Position numbers and translations under genes: made by a program. Of a stretch of DNA of 64,000 nucleotides, positions 1 through 8,134 are shown piece by piece (within the stretch, counting starts at the first letter, position 1; every line of letters starts with the position of its first letter). The notes beneath the pieces are model-generated. The model searched no databases, was not told where the DNA came from, and was given only the letters and a program-made list of their open reading frames with translations. The stretch comes from Pseudaeromonas paramecii (GTDB lineage: Bacteria; Pseudomonadota; Gammaproteobacteria; Enterobacterales; Aeromonadaceae). The stretch covers positions 1-64,000 of the forward strand of contig NZ_BAABFC010000016.1 of the NCBI RefSeq assembly GCF_039540575.1, in the 5' to 3' direction.

Positions 1-72
1 CGCTCATTGAAACACCTCTCTTTGCGTTAGTTTATCTAACTGTGAGGTGTCTAGAAAACCGGTGGCGATTCA
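1..72 (-). mobile_element. End of an insertion sequence (IS3-family-like), cut by the window edge
   Basis: Read on the minus strand, the coding sequence of the broken gene at 73-798 stops abruptly and is followed by TGAATCGCCACCGG, a TG-starting terminus like those of IS3-family elements. A short leader and an ATG (positions 7-5) follow and open a reading frame leaving the left edge, presumably the transposase. Its ribosome binding site (GAGAGG, about 15-20) is part of a hairpin: bases 12-18 pair perfectly with 44-50, with an inner stem 26-30/36-40. Such hairpins limit transposase translation from read-through transcripts in several IS families. The family call rests only on the terminus and could be wrong; the hairpin and the junction are seen directly. 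Confidence 0.6.
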
Positions 73-798
73 CCCCGTGATGCGAACCGCCTTCTTTGTG
101 GACCGAATCAGCTCTCGCATTGGATCGATAGCATCACTAATACTGAGCGTTAACCCTTTTTCTGATGGCAGAGTAACAGTGACGCCAGGGGCTGAAATCA
201 ATGTGTCAGTTGTCCCCTCAGGTGGATTACTCCAGGCACCGTATGGCTGCCAACCAGAGTATCCCTGACCCAGCTTTCGTTTTGCCCAGAGCATGATCGA
301 CGGGTGTTGTCGCAGCCATTGCGCCAGTTTTGCGCGGTCTTAGAAGTCTAGGTGAAGATTGCCGCCATTAGGATCACCGGCTACTGCATCCTGCATAGCT
401 TGGAGGCGATCCTCCTTCATAAGAGGAGAACAATTATCCTCCAAGCTGACGATGATATAGCTTCCGCCCCTGGCAGCTTGCTCAGATATCGTCGGCGACA
501 ATTGCCCATCGGTGAGCATTTCTTTGCTGATAGAGGCCTTCGACATCGAATGTTTTTTAGCCTGAAGGATCGTATTGGACCTCTCCAGAAAACCTGTTTT
601 CAACTGTTCAACCGGGACTTGCACATGAATATCAATGCCTCCATCAGGCGCATTGATTGAACCGGACCAGTTTACATACGCAGGGCTATGACCATGCGCA
701 GCCACTTCGGCCTCGGCGAGGCGGGCAATCAACTCTTCTAGTTGAAGATCGGATAAGCGGAGCAAGTCGTCTTTTTCAATGTCAAAAATTGCCACCAC
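73..798 (-). pseudogene. Broken N-terminus of a large PD-(D/E)xK / NTPase-type protein (possible antiphage gene)
   Basis: From the ATG at 798 the frame reads 152 residues, hits TAA at 342-340, then continues in the same frame for a further 89 residues (including the stretch LAQWLRQHPSIMLWAKRKLG) until the IS junction at 72. A tyrosine codon would restore the run LDF-Y-DRAKLAQW, so the TAA looks like a nonsense mutation. The N-terminal 110 residues contain GGIDIHVQ and, about 20 residues later, ILQAKK, the spacing of a PD-(D/E)xK nuclease fold. The sequence then runs to AVRITG, where a P-loop would be expected. Large proteins with this head are, in my understanding, nuclease-NTPase fusions of the kind seen in STAND/Avs-type defence; that assignment is inference. 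The P-loop itself is not in the window. Confidence 0.65.
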
Positions 799-1110
799 TT
801 ATTCCTCATGAATCGCCGCAGGATCTCTAGACGCTGACGTACTGGGGTAAAAACTGTCTTTTCAACTTTACTGAGAAGAGTCCACTATTGGAACCATACC
901 ATTGACTCATTCATGTAAAACAATCGACTCATCAATGAGTTAATGCGAACTCAGTGATTCATCACGAAAACAGATCAAGCTTCATCATGGAATGGAGGCA
1001 AAGGATAGAATTTTAGCCGCTAAAAATCCGTGAGTTATCAGTGCCCACCGCAACCTCGACCGAATAGCGCACTCCTCCTGCCGACTCGTTTCGCTATACC
1101 GGTTGTGTCG
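799..1110. other. Non-coding spacer upstream of the broken gene
   Basis: No convincing gene on either strand. AT-richer than the surrounding DNA. It contains a short palindrome, ACTCAT-CA-ATGAGT at 927-940, in a patch where ACTCAT/GAGT-like words recur (903-955). This is presumably the promoter region of the minus-strand gene that starts at 798. Confidence 0.5.
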
Positions 1111-1173
1111 TGAGCCGAATCACCGCTATTATCGGCTCATTGCGTGAGCCGAATATATGTTCTATTCGGCTCA
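1111..1173 (+). promoter_or_regulatory. Two related palindromes in front of fic (putative operator)
   Basis: TGAGCCGAATA at 1145-1155 is repeated exactly inverted at 1163-1173 with a 7-base spacer. A related palindrome uses TGAGCCGA at 1111-1118 and TCGGCTCA at 1132-1139. The half-site is therefore present four times in 63 bases, ending 40 bases before the fic start codon. The Fic protein has a C-terminal winged-helix region, so autoregulation through these sites is plausible but not shown. Confidence 0.6.
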
Positions 1174-1213
1174 TCTGGCGTGATCGTGTAACCGAAAAGG
1201 ACTAGGCAAGCAG

Positions 1214-2332
1214 ATGACCGCTAACTGGATCTGGCAACAGCAAGGCTGGCCGCACTTTTGCTGGCAAGATGAACCACTACAGCCACGGCTACGGGCGGCG
1301 CAACGCAATCTCGGCCTGCTGCTTGGCACCCATTGCGCTCACGGCTCTACGCAAGACCAGGCGCTCGATATCCTGCTGGCCAATATCCTCGCCTCCTCGG
1401 CCATTGAAGATGAACGGCTCAATGCCCAATCGGTGCGTTCGTCACTGGCCCGCCGGCTTGGCGTATCCGAAGAACAACCCTACCCCATCTCGGATCGCTC
1501 CGAAGGTCTGGCCGCCATGATGCTTGATGCCATCGACAATCGACATCAGCCGCTGACGCTGGAACGCCTGCTGCAGTGGCATCAGTGGTTGTTTCCCGCC
1601 GCTGACTGGACAGTGCAGCGAGTGCGGGTGGGTCAGCTGCGCGGTGAAGAGCCGATGCAGGTGGTCTCCGGACGACTGGATCGCCCGACCGTGCATTTCG
1701 AGGCGCCGCCACGCCAGGGACTCGAATCGGCACTGGCCGCCTTTATCGACTGGTTCAACGCCAGCCTAAATGACCCCAGCCAGGATCCACTGCTGCGTGC
1801 CGCCATCTGCCACCTGTGGTTTGTCACCTTGCACCCGTTTGATGATGGCAATGGTCGCATCACCCGCGCCCTCACCGATCTGGCACTCTCCCAGGCCGAT
1901 AGCCAGAGTATCCGCCTGTATGCCATGTCGGTGGCGATCCTGGAACAACGCGCCGAGTACTATCGCGTTCTGGAGCAGACCCAGAAAGGCGGCCTGGATA
2001 TCACCGCCTGGCTGGTCTGGTTTCTGGATACATTGAATGCCACGCTGGAACAGGCCCAGCAAGCGATCATCCGTACTCTGGCCAAGAGCCGGTTCTGGCA
2101 ACTGCACGGCAGCGAGCCGCTGAGTGCCGAACAAATTAAGGTACTGAACCGGCTGTTAGACGGCGGCGAGAACGGTTTTTTGCAGGGCATCAGCGCCAGC
2201 CAATATCAGAAGGTAGCCAAGGTCAGTAAAGCCACCGCCACACGCCATCTGGCCGACTTGTTGGAGAAAGGCTGTCTTGAAAAATTGCCAGGAGGCGGCA
2301 GGAGTACCCGCTATCAGATCAAGATGGGGTGA
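1214..2332 (+). CDS. Fic-domain protein adenylyltransferase with N-terminal DUF4172 and C-terminal winged helix
   Basis: The 372-residue protein starts with the WIWQQQGWPHFCW block typical of DUF4172. The Fic core motif HPFDDGNGR is intact at residues 207-215, so AMP transfer from ATP to a target hydroxyl is expected. An inhibitory-helix motif (S-x3-E, S61/E65 in ASSAIEDERL) precedes the core, as in class II Fic enzymes that are self-inhibited. The C-terminus (about 310-372) is rich in helix-turn-helix character (VSKATATRHLADLLEKG) and suggests DNA binding. A purine-rich AAGGA lies about 12 bases before the ATG. It stands alone between the palindromes at 1111-1173 and a bidirectional terminator. 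The target protein cannot be read from sequence. It lies in an accessory patch beside guaA. Confidence 0.9.
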   Translation: MTANWIWQQQGWPHFCWQDEPLQPRLRAAQRNLGLLLGTHCAHGSTQDQALDILLANILASSAIEDERLNAQSVRSSLARRLGVSEEQPYPISDRSEGLAAMMLDAIDNRHQPLTLERLLQWHQWLFPAADWTVQRVRVGQLRGEEPMQVVSGRLDRPTVHFEAPPRQGLESALAAFIDWFNASLNDPSQDPLLRAAICHLWFVTLHPFDDGNGRITRALTDLALSQADSQSIRLYAMSVAILEQRAEYYRVLEQTQKGGLDITAWLVWFLDTLNATLEQAQQAIIRTLAKSRFWQLHGSEPLSAEQIKVLNRLLDGGENGFLQGISASQYQKVAKVSKATATRHLADLLEKGCLEKLPGGGRSTRYQIKMG

Positions 2333-2362
2333 GCGGCGAGAGAGTGTGTGCAGAGATCAGAT

Positions 2363-2391
2363 AAAAAAGCCCATGTTTCCATGGGCTTTTT
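2363..2391. terminator. Bidirectional rho-independent terminator between fic and guaA
   Basis: AAAAAGCCCATG and CATGGGCTTTTT form a perfect stem with a TTTC loop, with A and T runs on both sides, so it can end fic on the plus strand and guaA on the minus strand. Confidence 0.85.
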
Positions 2392-2418
2392 GTCTCACTC
2401 AGTGCGATCCGCGCGGGA

Positions 2419-3999
2419 TTATTCCCACTCGATGGTGGCGGGCGGCTTGCCGGAGACATCGTAGACCACGCGGCTGATGCCGTTGATCTCGTTGATGATC
2501 CGGTTGGAGACATGGCCCAGCAGCTCGTAGGGCAGATGGGCCCAGTGGGCGGTCATGAAGTCGATGGTTTCCACGGCACGCAGAGAGACGACCCAGTCGT
2601 ACTTGCGGCCATCGCCCATCACGCCCACGGAGCGCACCGGCAGAAACACCACGAACGCCTGACTCACCTTGTGGTAGAGGTCGGCCTTGCGCAGCTCTTC
2701 GATGAAGATGGCATCGGCACGGCGCAGCAGGTCGCAGTACTCCTTCTTCACCTCGCCCAGCACCCGCACGCCCAGGCCCGGGCCCGGGAACGGATGACGG
2801 TAGAGCATGTCGTAGGGCAGGCCCAGTTCCAGGCCAACCTTGCGCACCTCGTCCTTGAACAGCTCGCGCAGCGGCTCCACCAGCCCCATCTTCATGTCTT
2901 CGGGCAGGCCGCCGACGTTGTGGTGGGACTTGATCACGTGGGCCTTGCCGGTCTTGGAAGCGGCAGACTCGATGACGTCCGGGTAGATGGTACCCTGGGC
3001 CAGCCACTTGACGTTGGTCAGCTTCTTGGCCTCGTCGTCGAACACCTCGACGAACACCCGACCGATGATCTTGCGCTTGGCTTCCGGATCGGCGACGCCG
3101 GCCAGGGCGCTCAGGAAGCGCTCCTCGGCATCCACCTTGACGATGTTGAGACCGAAGTGGTCACCGAACATCTCCATCACCTGCTGGCCTTCGTTCAGTC
3201 GCAGCAGGCCGTTGTCGACAAACACGCAGGTCAGTTGCTTGCCGATGGCGCGGTGCAGCAGCATGGCCACCACGGAGGAGTCCACACCGCCGGACAGCCC
3301 CAGGATCACCTCGTCATCACCCACCTGCTCGCGAATGCGGGCCACCGCATCCTCGATGATGGTGCTGGGGGTCCACAGGGACTCACAGCCGCAGATCTGT
3401 TTAACGAAGTTCTCCAGCATGCGGGCACCCTGGCGGGTGTGGGTCACTTCCGGGTGGAACTGCACGCCGTAGAAGCGACGGGCTTCATCGCTCATGGCGG
3501 CATGAGGGCAGCTGGGGGTGGTGGCGGTGGTGACGAAACCGGCGGGGATCTGCGCGACCTTGTCGCCGTGGCTCATCCACACATCCAGCAGGGCGGCGCC
3601 CTCGGGGCTCACCGCATCTTCGATGTGATTGAACAGCGCGGTCTGGGCCTTCACCTCGATCTGGGCATAGCCAAACTCGCGGTGGGTGGTGGCGCCTTCC
3701 ACCTTGCCACCCAGCTGCTCGGCCATGGTCTGCATGCCGTAGCAGATGCCCAGTACCGGCACGCCGGCCTCGAAGACGTATTGCGGCGCCCGCGGGCTGC
3801 CGGCTTCGGTGACGGACTCGGGGCCGCCGGAGAGAATGATGCCGTTAGGGTTGAACTCGCGGATCTGCTCTTCGGTGACGTCCCAGGCCCACAGCTCGCA
3901 GTAGACCCCGATCTCCCGCACCCGGCGGGCGATGAGCTGGGTCACCTGGGAACCGAAGTCCAGGATCAGGATGCGTTGGTCGTGAATGTTTTTGCTCAT
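2419..3999 (-). CDS. guaA: GMP synthase (glutamine-hydrolysing)
   Basis: Converts XMP, glutamine and ATP to GMP in purine synthesis. The start MSKNIHDQ at 3999 gives 526 residues, matching the family; an upstream in-frame ATG at 4050 would add 17 unconserved residues. The class I glutamine amidotransferase domain has the nucleophile in GICYGMQ (C86) and the partner HPE at 182-184. The ATP pyrophosphatase P-loop is SGGVDSS (236-242). The C-terminus ends in ATIEWE, as in other GuaA proteins. It follows guaB by 94 bases and is probably co-transcribed with it, though two hairpins in the gap may tune read-through. The 3' end faces an accessory region, and guaA is a known island integration point. 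Confidence 0.98.
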   Translation of the reverse strand: MSKNIHDQRILILDFGSQVTQLIARRVREIGVYCELWAWDVTEEQIREFNPNGIILSGGPESVTEAGSPRAPQYVFEAGVPVLGICYGMQTMAEQLGGKVEGATTHREFGYAQIEVKAQTALFNHIEDAVSPEGAALLDVWMSHGDKVAQIPAGFVTTATTPSCPHAAMSDEARRFYGVQFHPEVTHTRQGARMLENFVKQICGCESLWTPSTIIEDAVARIREQVGDDEVILGLSGGVDSSVVAMLLHRAIGKQLTCVFVDNGLLRLNEGQQVMEMFGDHFGLNIVKVDAEERFLSALAGVADPEAKRKIIGRVFVEVFDDEAKKLTNVKWLAQGTIYPDVIESAASKTGKAHVIKSHHNVGGLPEDMKMGLVEPLRELFKDEVRKVGLELGLPYDMLYRHPFPGPGLGVRVLGEVKKEYCDLLRRADAIFIEELRKADLYHKVSQAFVVFLPVRSVGVMGDGRKYDWVVSLRAVETIDFMTAHWAHLPYELLGHVSNRIINEINGISRVVYDVSGKPPATIEWE

Positions 4000-4020
4000 G
4001 ATGGCCCTGATAATTAACTG

Positions 4021-4086
4021 ACCGGCACGCCGTGTGCCGGTGATAAACACGAAAGGAATAAAGCAAGACGGGGCCTTTGCCCCGCC
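4021..4086 (-). terminator. Two hairpins in the guaB-guaA gap (possible attenuator)
   Basis: Just after the guaB stop, CGGGGC/GCCCCG (4069-4084) forms a GC-rich stem followed on the minus strand by TCTTGCTTTATT, a weak terminator shape. A second stem, ACCGGCAC/GTGCCGGT (4021-4041), lies about 22 bases before the guaA start. Neither has a strong U-run, so partial termination or mRNA stabilisation is more likely than a full stop. Confidence 0.5.
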
Positions 4087-4093
4087 TGCCTGG

Positions 4094-5557
4094 TTAGCCC
4101 ATGCGGTAGTTGGGCGCTTCCTTGGTGATGGTCACATCGTGGACGTGGGATTCCTTGATCCCGGCACCGGTGATCTTGACGAACTCGGCCTTGGTGCGCA
4201 GGTCGTCAATGGTGGCACAGCCGGTCAGGCCCATGGCGGAGCGCAGGCCGCCCATCTGCTGGTGGATGATCTCCTTGAGCAGGCCCTTGTAGGGTACCCG
4301 GCCTTCGATCCCTTCCGGCACCAGCTTGTCGGCGGCGTTGTCGGACTGGAAGTAGCGGTCGGAGGAGCCCTTGGACATGGCACCCAGGGAGCCCATGCCG
4401 CGGTAGGACTTGAAGGAACGGCCTTGGAACAGCTCGATCTCGCCGGGGGACTCTTCGGTACCGGCGAACATGGAACCCACCATGACGCAGTTGGCGCCGG
4501 CCACCAGGGACTTGGCGATGTCACCGGAGAAGCGGATACCGCCGTCGGCGATGACGGTGATATTGCTGCCGGCCAGGGCGGACACGGCATCGGCCACGGC
4601 GGTGATCTGCGGCACGCCGCAACCGGTGACGATACGGGTGGTACAGATGGAGCCAGGACCGATCCCCACCTTGACGGCGTTGACACCGGCCTCGGCCAGT
4701 GCCAGGGCACCGGCGGCGGTGGCCACGTTGCCGCCCACGATCTGCAGCTGCGGGAAGGCCTCACGGGTCGCCTTGATGCGATCCAGTACGCCTTGGGAGT
4801 GACCGTGGGAGGAGTCGATGAGCAGCACGTCCACGCCGGCTTCCACCAGCGCCTTGACCCGCTCCTCGTTACCGGCACCGGCACCGACGGCGGCACCGAC
4901 CCGCAGGCGGCCCATGGCGTCCTTACAGGCGTTGGGCTTGCGCTCGGCCTTCTGGAAGTCCTTGACGGTGATCATGCCCGTCAGGTGGAACTGGTCGTCG
5001 GTGATCAGCACCTTCTCGATGCGGTGTTTCTGCATCAGGGCCTGCACCTCTTCGCGGGAGGCATTCTCCCGGACGGTGACCAGGCGGGACTTGGGGGTCA
5101 TCACCTCGTGGACCTTCATGGACAGGTCGGTGACAAAACGCACGTCGCGGCCTGTGATGATGCCTTCGAGTTCACCCTTGTCGGTGACCACGGGGAAACC
5201 ACCGAAGCCGTTGCGGTAGGTCAGTTCCTTGATGTCGGCGATGGTCATCTCGGGATGAACCGTGACCGGGTCTGCCACTATGCCACTCTCGAACTTCTTG
5301 ACCCGGCGAACCTTGTCAGCCTGTTCTTCGATGGACATATTCTTGTGGATGAAACCGAGTCCGCCTTCCTGGGCCAGGGCAATGGCCAGACGAGCACCGG
5401 TGACGGTGTCCATCGCGGCAGAGACCATGGGGATATTCAAATGAATATCGTGCGTCAGGCGAGTACGCAGATCGGCGGTATGGGGAAGAACGAGGGAGTG
5501 TGCCGGAACCAACAACACATCGTCGAAGGTCAGGGCTTCTTTAGCAATCCGTAACAT
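4094..5557 (-). CDS. guaB: Inosine-5'-monophosphate dehydrogenase
   Basis: Oxidises IMP to XMP with NAD, the committed step to GMP. At 487 residues it matches the bacterial family. The catalytic cysteine sits in GSICTTR (C305). Residues about 92-205 form the paired CBS domains inserted in the TIM barrel. The ATG at 5557 is preceded by AGGTGA. First gene of guaBA, with a good promoter at 5611-5639 and a possible purine-repressor site further upstream. The spacer to xseA on the other strand is compact, as in many gammaproteobacteria. Confidence 0.98.
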   Translation of the reverse strand: MLRIAKEALTFDDVLLVPAHSLVLPHTADLRTRLTHDIHLNIPMVSAAMDTVTGARLAIALAQEGGLGFIHKNMSIEEQADKVRRVKKFESGIVADPVTVHPEMTIADIKELTYRNGFGGFPVVTDKGELEGIITGRDVRFVTDLSMKVHEVMTPKSRLVTVRENASREEVQALMQKHRIEKVLITDDQFHLTGMITVKDFQKAERKPNACKDAMGRLRVGAAVGAGAGNEERVKALVEAGVDVLLIDSSHGHSQGVLDRIKATREAFPQLQIVGGNVATAAGALALAEAGVNAVKVGIGPGSICTTRIVTGCGVPQITAVADAVSALAGSNITVIADGGIRFSGDIAKSLVAGANCVMVGSMFAGTEESPGEIELFQGRSFKSYRGMGSLGAMSKGSSDRYFQSDNAADKLVPEGIEGRVPYKGLLKEIIHQQMGGLRSAMGLTGCATIDDLRTKAEFVKITGAGIKESHVHDVTITKEAPNYRMG

Positions 5558-5610
5558 GGCAATATCTCACCTAAAGCGGTTGTGGGAGGTGGGTAAAATA
5601 TTGCAGCGAG

Positions 5611-5639
5611 ATTCTAGGCAGTTCCCCCCTGCAGGTAAA
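5611..5639 (-). promoter_or_regulatory. Sigma-70 promoter of guaBA
   Basis: On the minus strand TTTACC and TAGAAT are separated by exactly 17 bases, about 55 bases before the guaB start codon. The match to the -35/-10 consensus is good (4/6 and 5/6). Confidence 0.65.
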
Positions 5640-5657
5640 GCACTTTGTGTTTTTTTC

Positions 5658-5673
5658 AGCAAAACGTTTGTTT
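5658..5673. promoter_or_regulatory. Possible PurR-type operator
   Basis: AGCAAAACGTTTGTTT resembles the PurR consensus ACGCAAACGTTTGCGT around the central CG (12 of 16 by hand alignment, with some key positions missed). It lies between guaB and xseA, upstream of the predicted guaB -35. PurR control of guaBA is known in enterics; here it is only suggested. Confidence 0.35.
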
Positions 5674-5723
5674 GACCCCTCGACCTCTCCATAATGTTGC
5701 CTCCGTCACAAATGAGCCGCCCC

Positions 5724-7064
5724 ATGTTGACCACACCCAGCCAGCCGTTCACCGTCAGCCGCCTCAACCGTACCGTCCGCCTGTTGCTGGAAGATGAAAT
5801 CGGCCTGGTCTGGTTGACCGGCGAGTTGTCCAATCTGGTGCTGCACGGCTCCGGTCATTGGTACTTCAGCCTCAAGGATCCCGGCGCCCAGGTACGCTGC
5901 GCCATGTTTCGCGGCAACAACCGCCGGGTCGCCTTCCGCCCACAGGAGGGTCAGCAGGTGTTGGTGCAGGCTCGCCTCTCCCTGTACGAGCCCAGGGGCG
6001 ACTATCAGCTGGTGGTGGAGAGCATGCGGCTGTTCGGCGAGGGCCAACTGCAGTTGCAGCTGGAGCAGCTCAAGCAGCGCCTGCAGGCCGAGGGGCTGTT
6101 CGATGTGGAGCGCAAGCGCCCGCTGCCATCCCACCCTCGCCAAATCGGCATCATCACCTCCCCCACCGGTGCCGCCATTCGCGACATGCTGCAGGTGCTG
6201 GCCCGTCGTGCGCCGGATCTGCCGGTGGTGATCTATCCCAGCCCGGTGCAGGGTGCCGAGGCCGCACCGCGTTTGTTGCAGGCCCTGGAGCTGGCCTGGA
6301 CTCGAAACGAATGTGATGTGCTGCTCATCGGCCGTGGCGGCGGCGCCCTGGAAGATCTCTGGAGTTTCAACGACGAGCGCCTGGTGCGCGCCATCGCCCA
6401 CAGCCCCATCCCCATCGTCAGCGCCGTGGGCCATGAGACGGATGTGACCCTCAGCGATTTTGCCGCCGATCTGCGGGCCCCCACCCCCTCGGCCGCCGCC
6501 GAACTGGTGAGCCCGGATCTGGGCCATCGTCAGGAGCGGCTGGCCCGGCTGGCCCAGCGCCTGGAGCGCAGCCTGCGTCATCGCCTGGCGCTGCAGCAGT
6601 TGCCACTGCAACAGCTGGCGCGCCGCCTGCAGCTACAGGATCCCCAGCGCCAATTACAGCAGCGGCAACAGGGTTGGGATCGGCTGCTGCTGCGCTTGCA
6701 ACAGGCCGGCCAGCGCCTGGCCCGCCCCGCCGAGCAACGACTGCAGCTGTTGCGTCAGCGCCTGTTGGCGGGCAGCCCGGCCCATCGCTTGGCCCAGCAG
6801 CGCCAATCCCTGGCGCAGCTGGAACATGGCCTGCGCCTGGGCATCCAGCGCCAGACCCGGCAGGGACGGCAGCAACTGGCGCTGGCCGCCGCCCGCCTGC
6901 AGGACCTGAGCCCCCTGGCCATCCTGGCCCGGGGCTATGCCCTCACCTACGATAGCCAGGGGCAGTTGCTACACAGCAGCCAGCAGGTACAGGAAGGGGA
7001 CGAGGTGGAAACCCGGCTGCATCAGGGCCGATTACGGCTCAAGGTGTTAAAGCGTCTGGCTTAA
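5724..7064 (+). CDS. xseA: Exodeoxyribonuclease VII large subunit
   Basis: Large subunit of the single-strand-specific exonuclease that acts with XseB in repair and recombination. The OB-fold N-terminus (FTVSRLNRTVRLLLEDEIG, then GHWYFSLKD) is followed by the nuclease core with GIITSPTGAAIRDML and the GRGGGALEDLWSFND block. A long glutamine/arginine-rich coiled coil (about 270-400) follows, which in the family recruits XseB. I choose the ATG at 5724 because MLTTPSQPFTVSRLN aligns with known N-termini; in-frame ATGs at 5694 and 5712 are alternatives, and no clear Shine-Dalgarno decides. It diverges from guaB. xseB is not in the window, as is usual. Confidence 0.95.
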   Translation: MLTTPSQPFTVSRLNRTVRLLLEDEIGLVWLTGELSNLVLHGSGHWYFSLKDPGAQVRCAMFRGNNRRVAFRPQEGQQVLVQARLSLYEPRGDYQLVVESMRLFGEGQLQLQLEQLKQRLQAEGLFDVERKRPLPSHPRQIGIITSPTGAAIRDMLQVLARRAPDLPVVIYPSPVQGAEAAPRLLQALELAWTRNECDVLLIGRGGGALEDLWSFNDERLVRAIAHSPIPIVSAVGHETDVTLSDFAADLRAPTPSAAAELVSPDLGHRQERLARLAQRLERSLRHRLALQQLPLQQLARRLQLQDPQRQLQQRQQGWDRLLLRLQQAGQRLARPAEQRLQLLRQRLLAGSPAHRLAQQRQSLAQLEHGLRLGIQRQTRQGRQQLALAAARLQDLSPLAILARGYALTYDSQGQLLHSSQQVQEGDEVETRLHQGRLRLKVLKRLA

Positions 7065-7139
7065 TTCTGCGTTATTTCTCAGATACTTTGAGTAAATCGG
7101 GGTAGGATGGCAGCTCGTGATCCGCATAAGGAGATGCAG

Positions 7140-8111
7140 ATGACCCGCTGGCTCGGCCTGCTGTTGTTATGGCTATCGAGTGCTTACTGCCTAGCCGCTC
7201 AGGTGTTGGTGATCCACAGCTATCATCCTGGCCATCCCTGGATCCACGATTACAGCCGTGGCTTGGCCGTTTCCTTGCCCAACCAGCAGCTCACCCATGT
7301 CTACCTCGATACCAAGCGCCTGCCTCCCAGCCAGTTTGCCGCCCAAGGGGATCTGGCCTGGCAGTCCTATCTGCAGCGCAAGCCGGATCTGGTGATCCTG
7401 GGGGATGACATCGCCATCGACCTGCTGGCACTACGCATCGCCAACCACGGCACCCCTGTGGTGTTTTTGGGCATGAATGACAATCCCAGGCATGGCGACA
7501 TCTATGGTCAGCCCCTGATCACCGGGGTATTGGAGCGGCCGCTGATGAAGCGCAACCTAGTGGAAATGACCCAGATGCTGGGTGAAGTCAGGCGGGTAAA
7601 GGTGCTGTTTGATGCCAGCTCGGTGGCCAGCACGGCACTGAGAGACAACTTCGGCAGCAAGCGGCAGGTCACTCTGGGCCGATTACGGGTGGATCTGGTC
7701 CAGACCAACGACTATCAGCAGTGGAAACAACAAGTGTTGGCCGCCAAAGACAAGGGGTTCCGGGCCCTGTTTGTCGGGCTCTACCATACCCTCAAGGATG
7801 AAAGCGGTCAGCCTGTGGACGCCGAGACCGTGCTGCAATGGAGTGCGCAACACAGCCCTGTGCCCCTGTTTGCCTTCTGGGAGTTCAGTGTCGGCCCGCA
7901 GGGAGCCGTGGGCGGTCTGGTGATCCAGGGATATGAGCAAGGGCTACTGGCCGGCCAGTTGGCACAACAGATCTTGACCGGCACAGCGCCATCGGCCCTG
8001 CCCATTCGCATCGGTGAACGGGCCAGCTACTGGTTCAGCCGCAGCCAGCTAAAGCGCTGGCAGCTGACTCCCCGCCTCCGAGAAAATAGCCACATTAATT
8101 GGCGGCCATGA
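7140..8111 (+). CDS. Periplasmic ABC-type substrate-binding protein (orphan)
   Basis: A signal peptide (residues 1 to about 19, ending YCLA-AQ) is followed by VLVIHSYHPGHPWIHDYSRG and a two-lobed periplasmic-binding-protein pattern like the ABC substrate-binding family PF04392 (323 residues). The ATG at 7140 has AAGGAG six bases upstream, better than the in-frame ATGs at 7107 and 7134. No permease or ATPase gene is adjacent, so it may feed a distant transporter or a sensor. The ligand cannot be named. A GC-rich hairpin (8101-8118) overlaps the stop codon but lacks a U-run. Confidence 0.75.
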   Translation: MTRWLGLLLLWLSSAYCLAAQVLVIHSYHPGHPWIHDYSRGLAVSLPNQQLTHVYLDTKRLPPSQFAAQGDLAWQSYLQRKPDLVILGDDIAIDLLALRIANHGTPVVFLGMNDNPRHGDIYGQPLITGVLERPLMKRNLVEMTQMLGEVRRVKVLFDASSVASTALRDNFGSKRQVTLGRLRVDLVQTNDYQQWKQQVLAAKDKGFRALFVGLYHTLKDESGQPVDAETVLQWSAQHSPVPLFAFWEFSVGPQGAVGGLVIQGYEQGLLAGQLAQQILTGTAPSALPIRIGERASYWFSRSQLKRWQLTPRLRENSHINWRP

Positions 8112-8134
8112 GGCCGCCGCTGGGGTAAATCGGT

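Noticed and set aside
2512..4017. A 501-codon plus-strand frame opposite guaA
   Set aside because: It mirrors guaA in a GC-rich region; its translation is full of His/Gly/Val runs with no domain, and guaA is certain.
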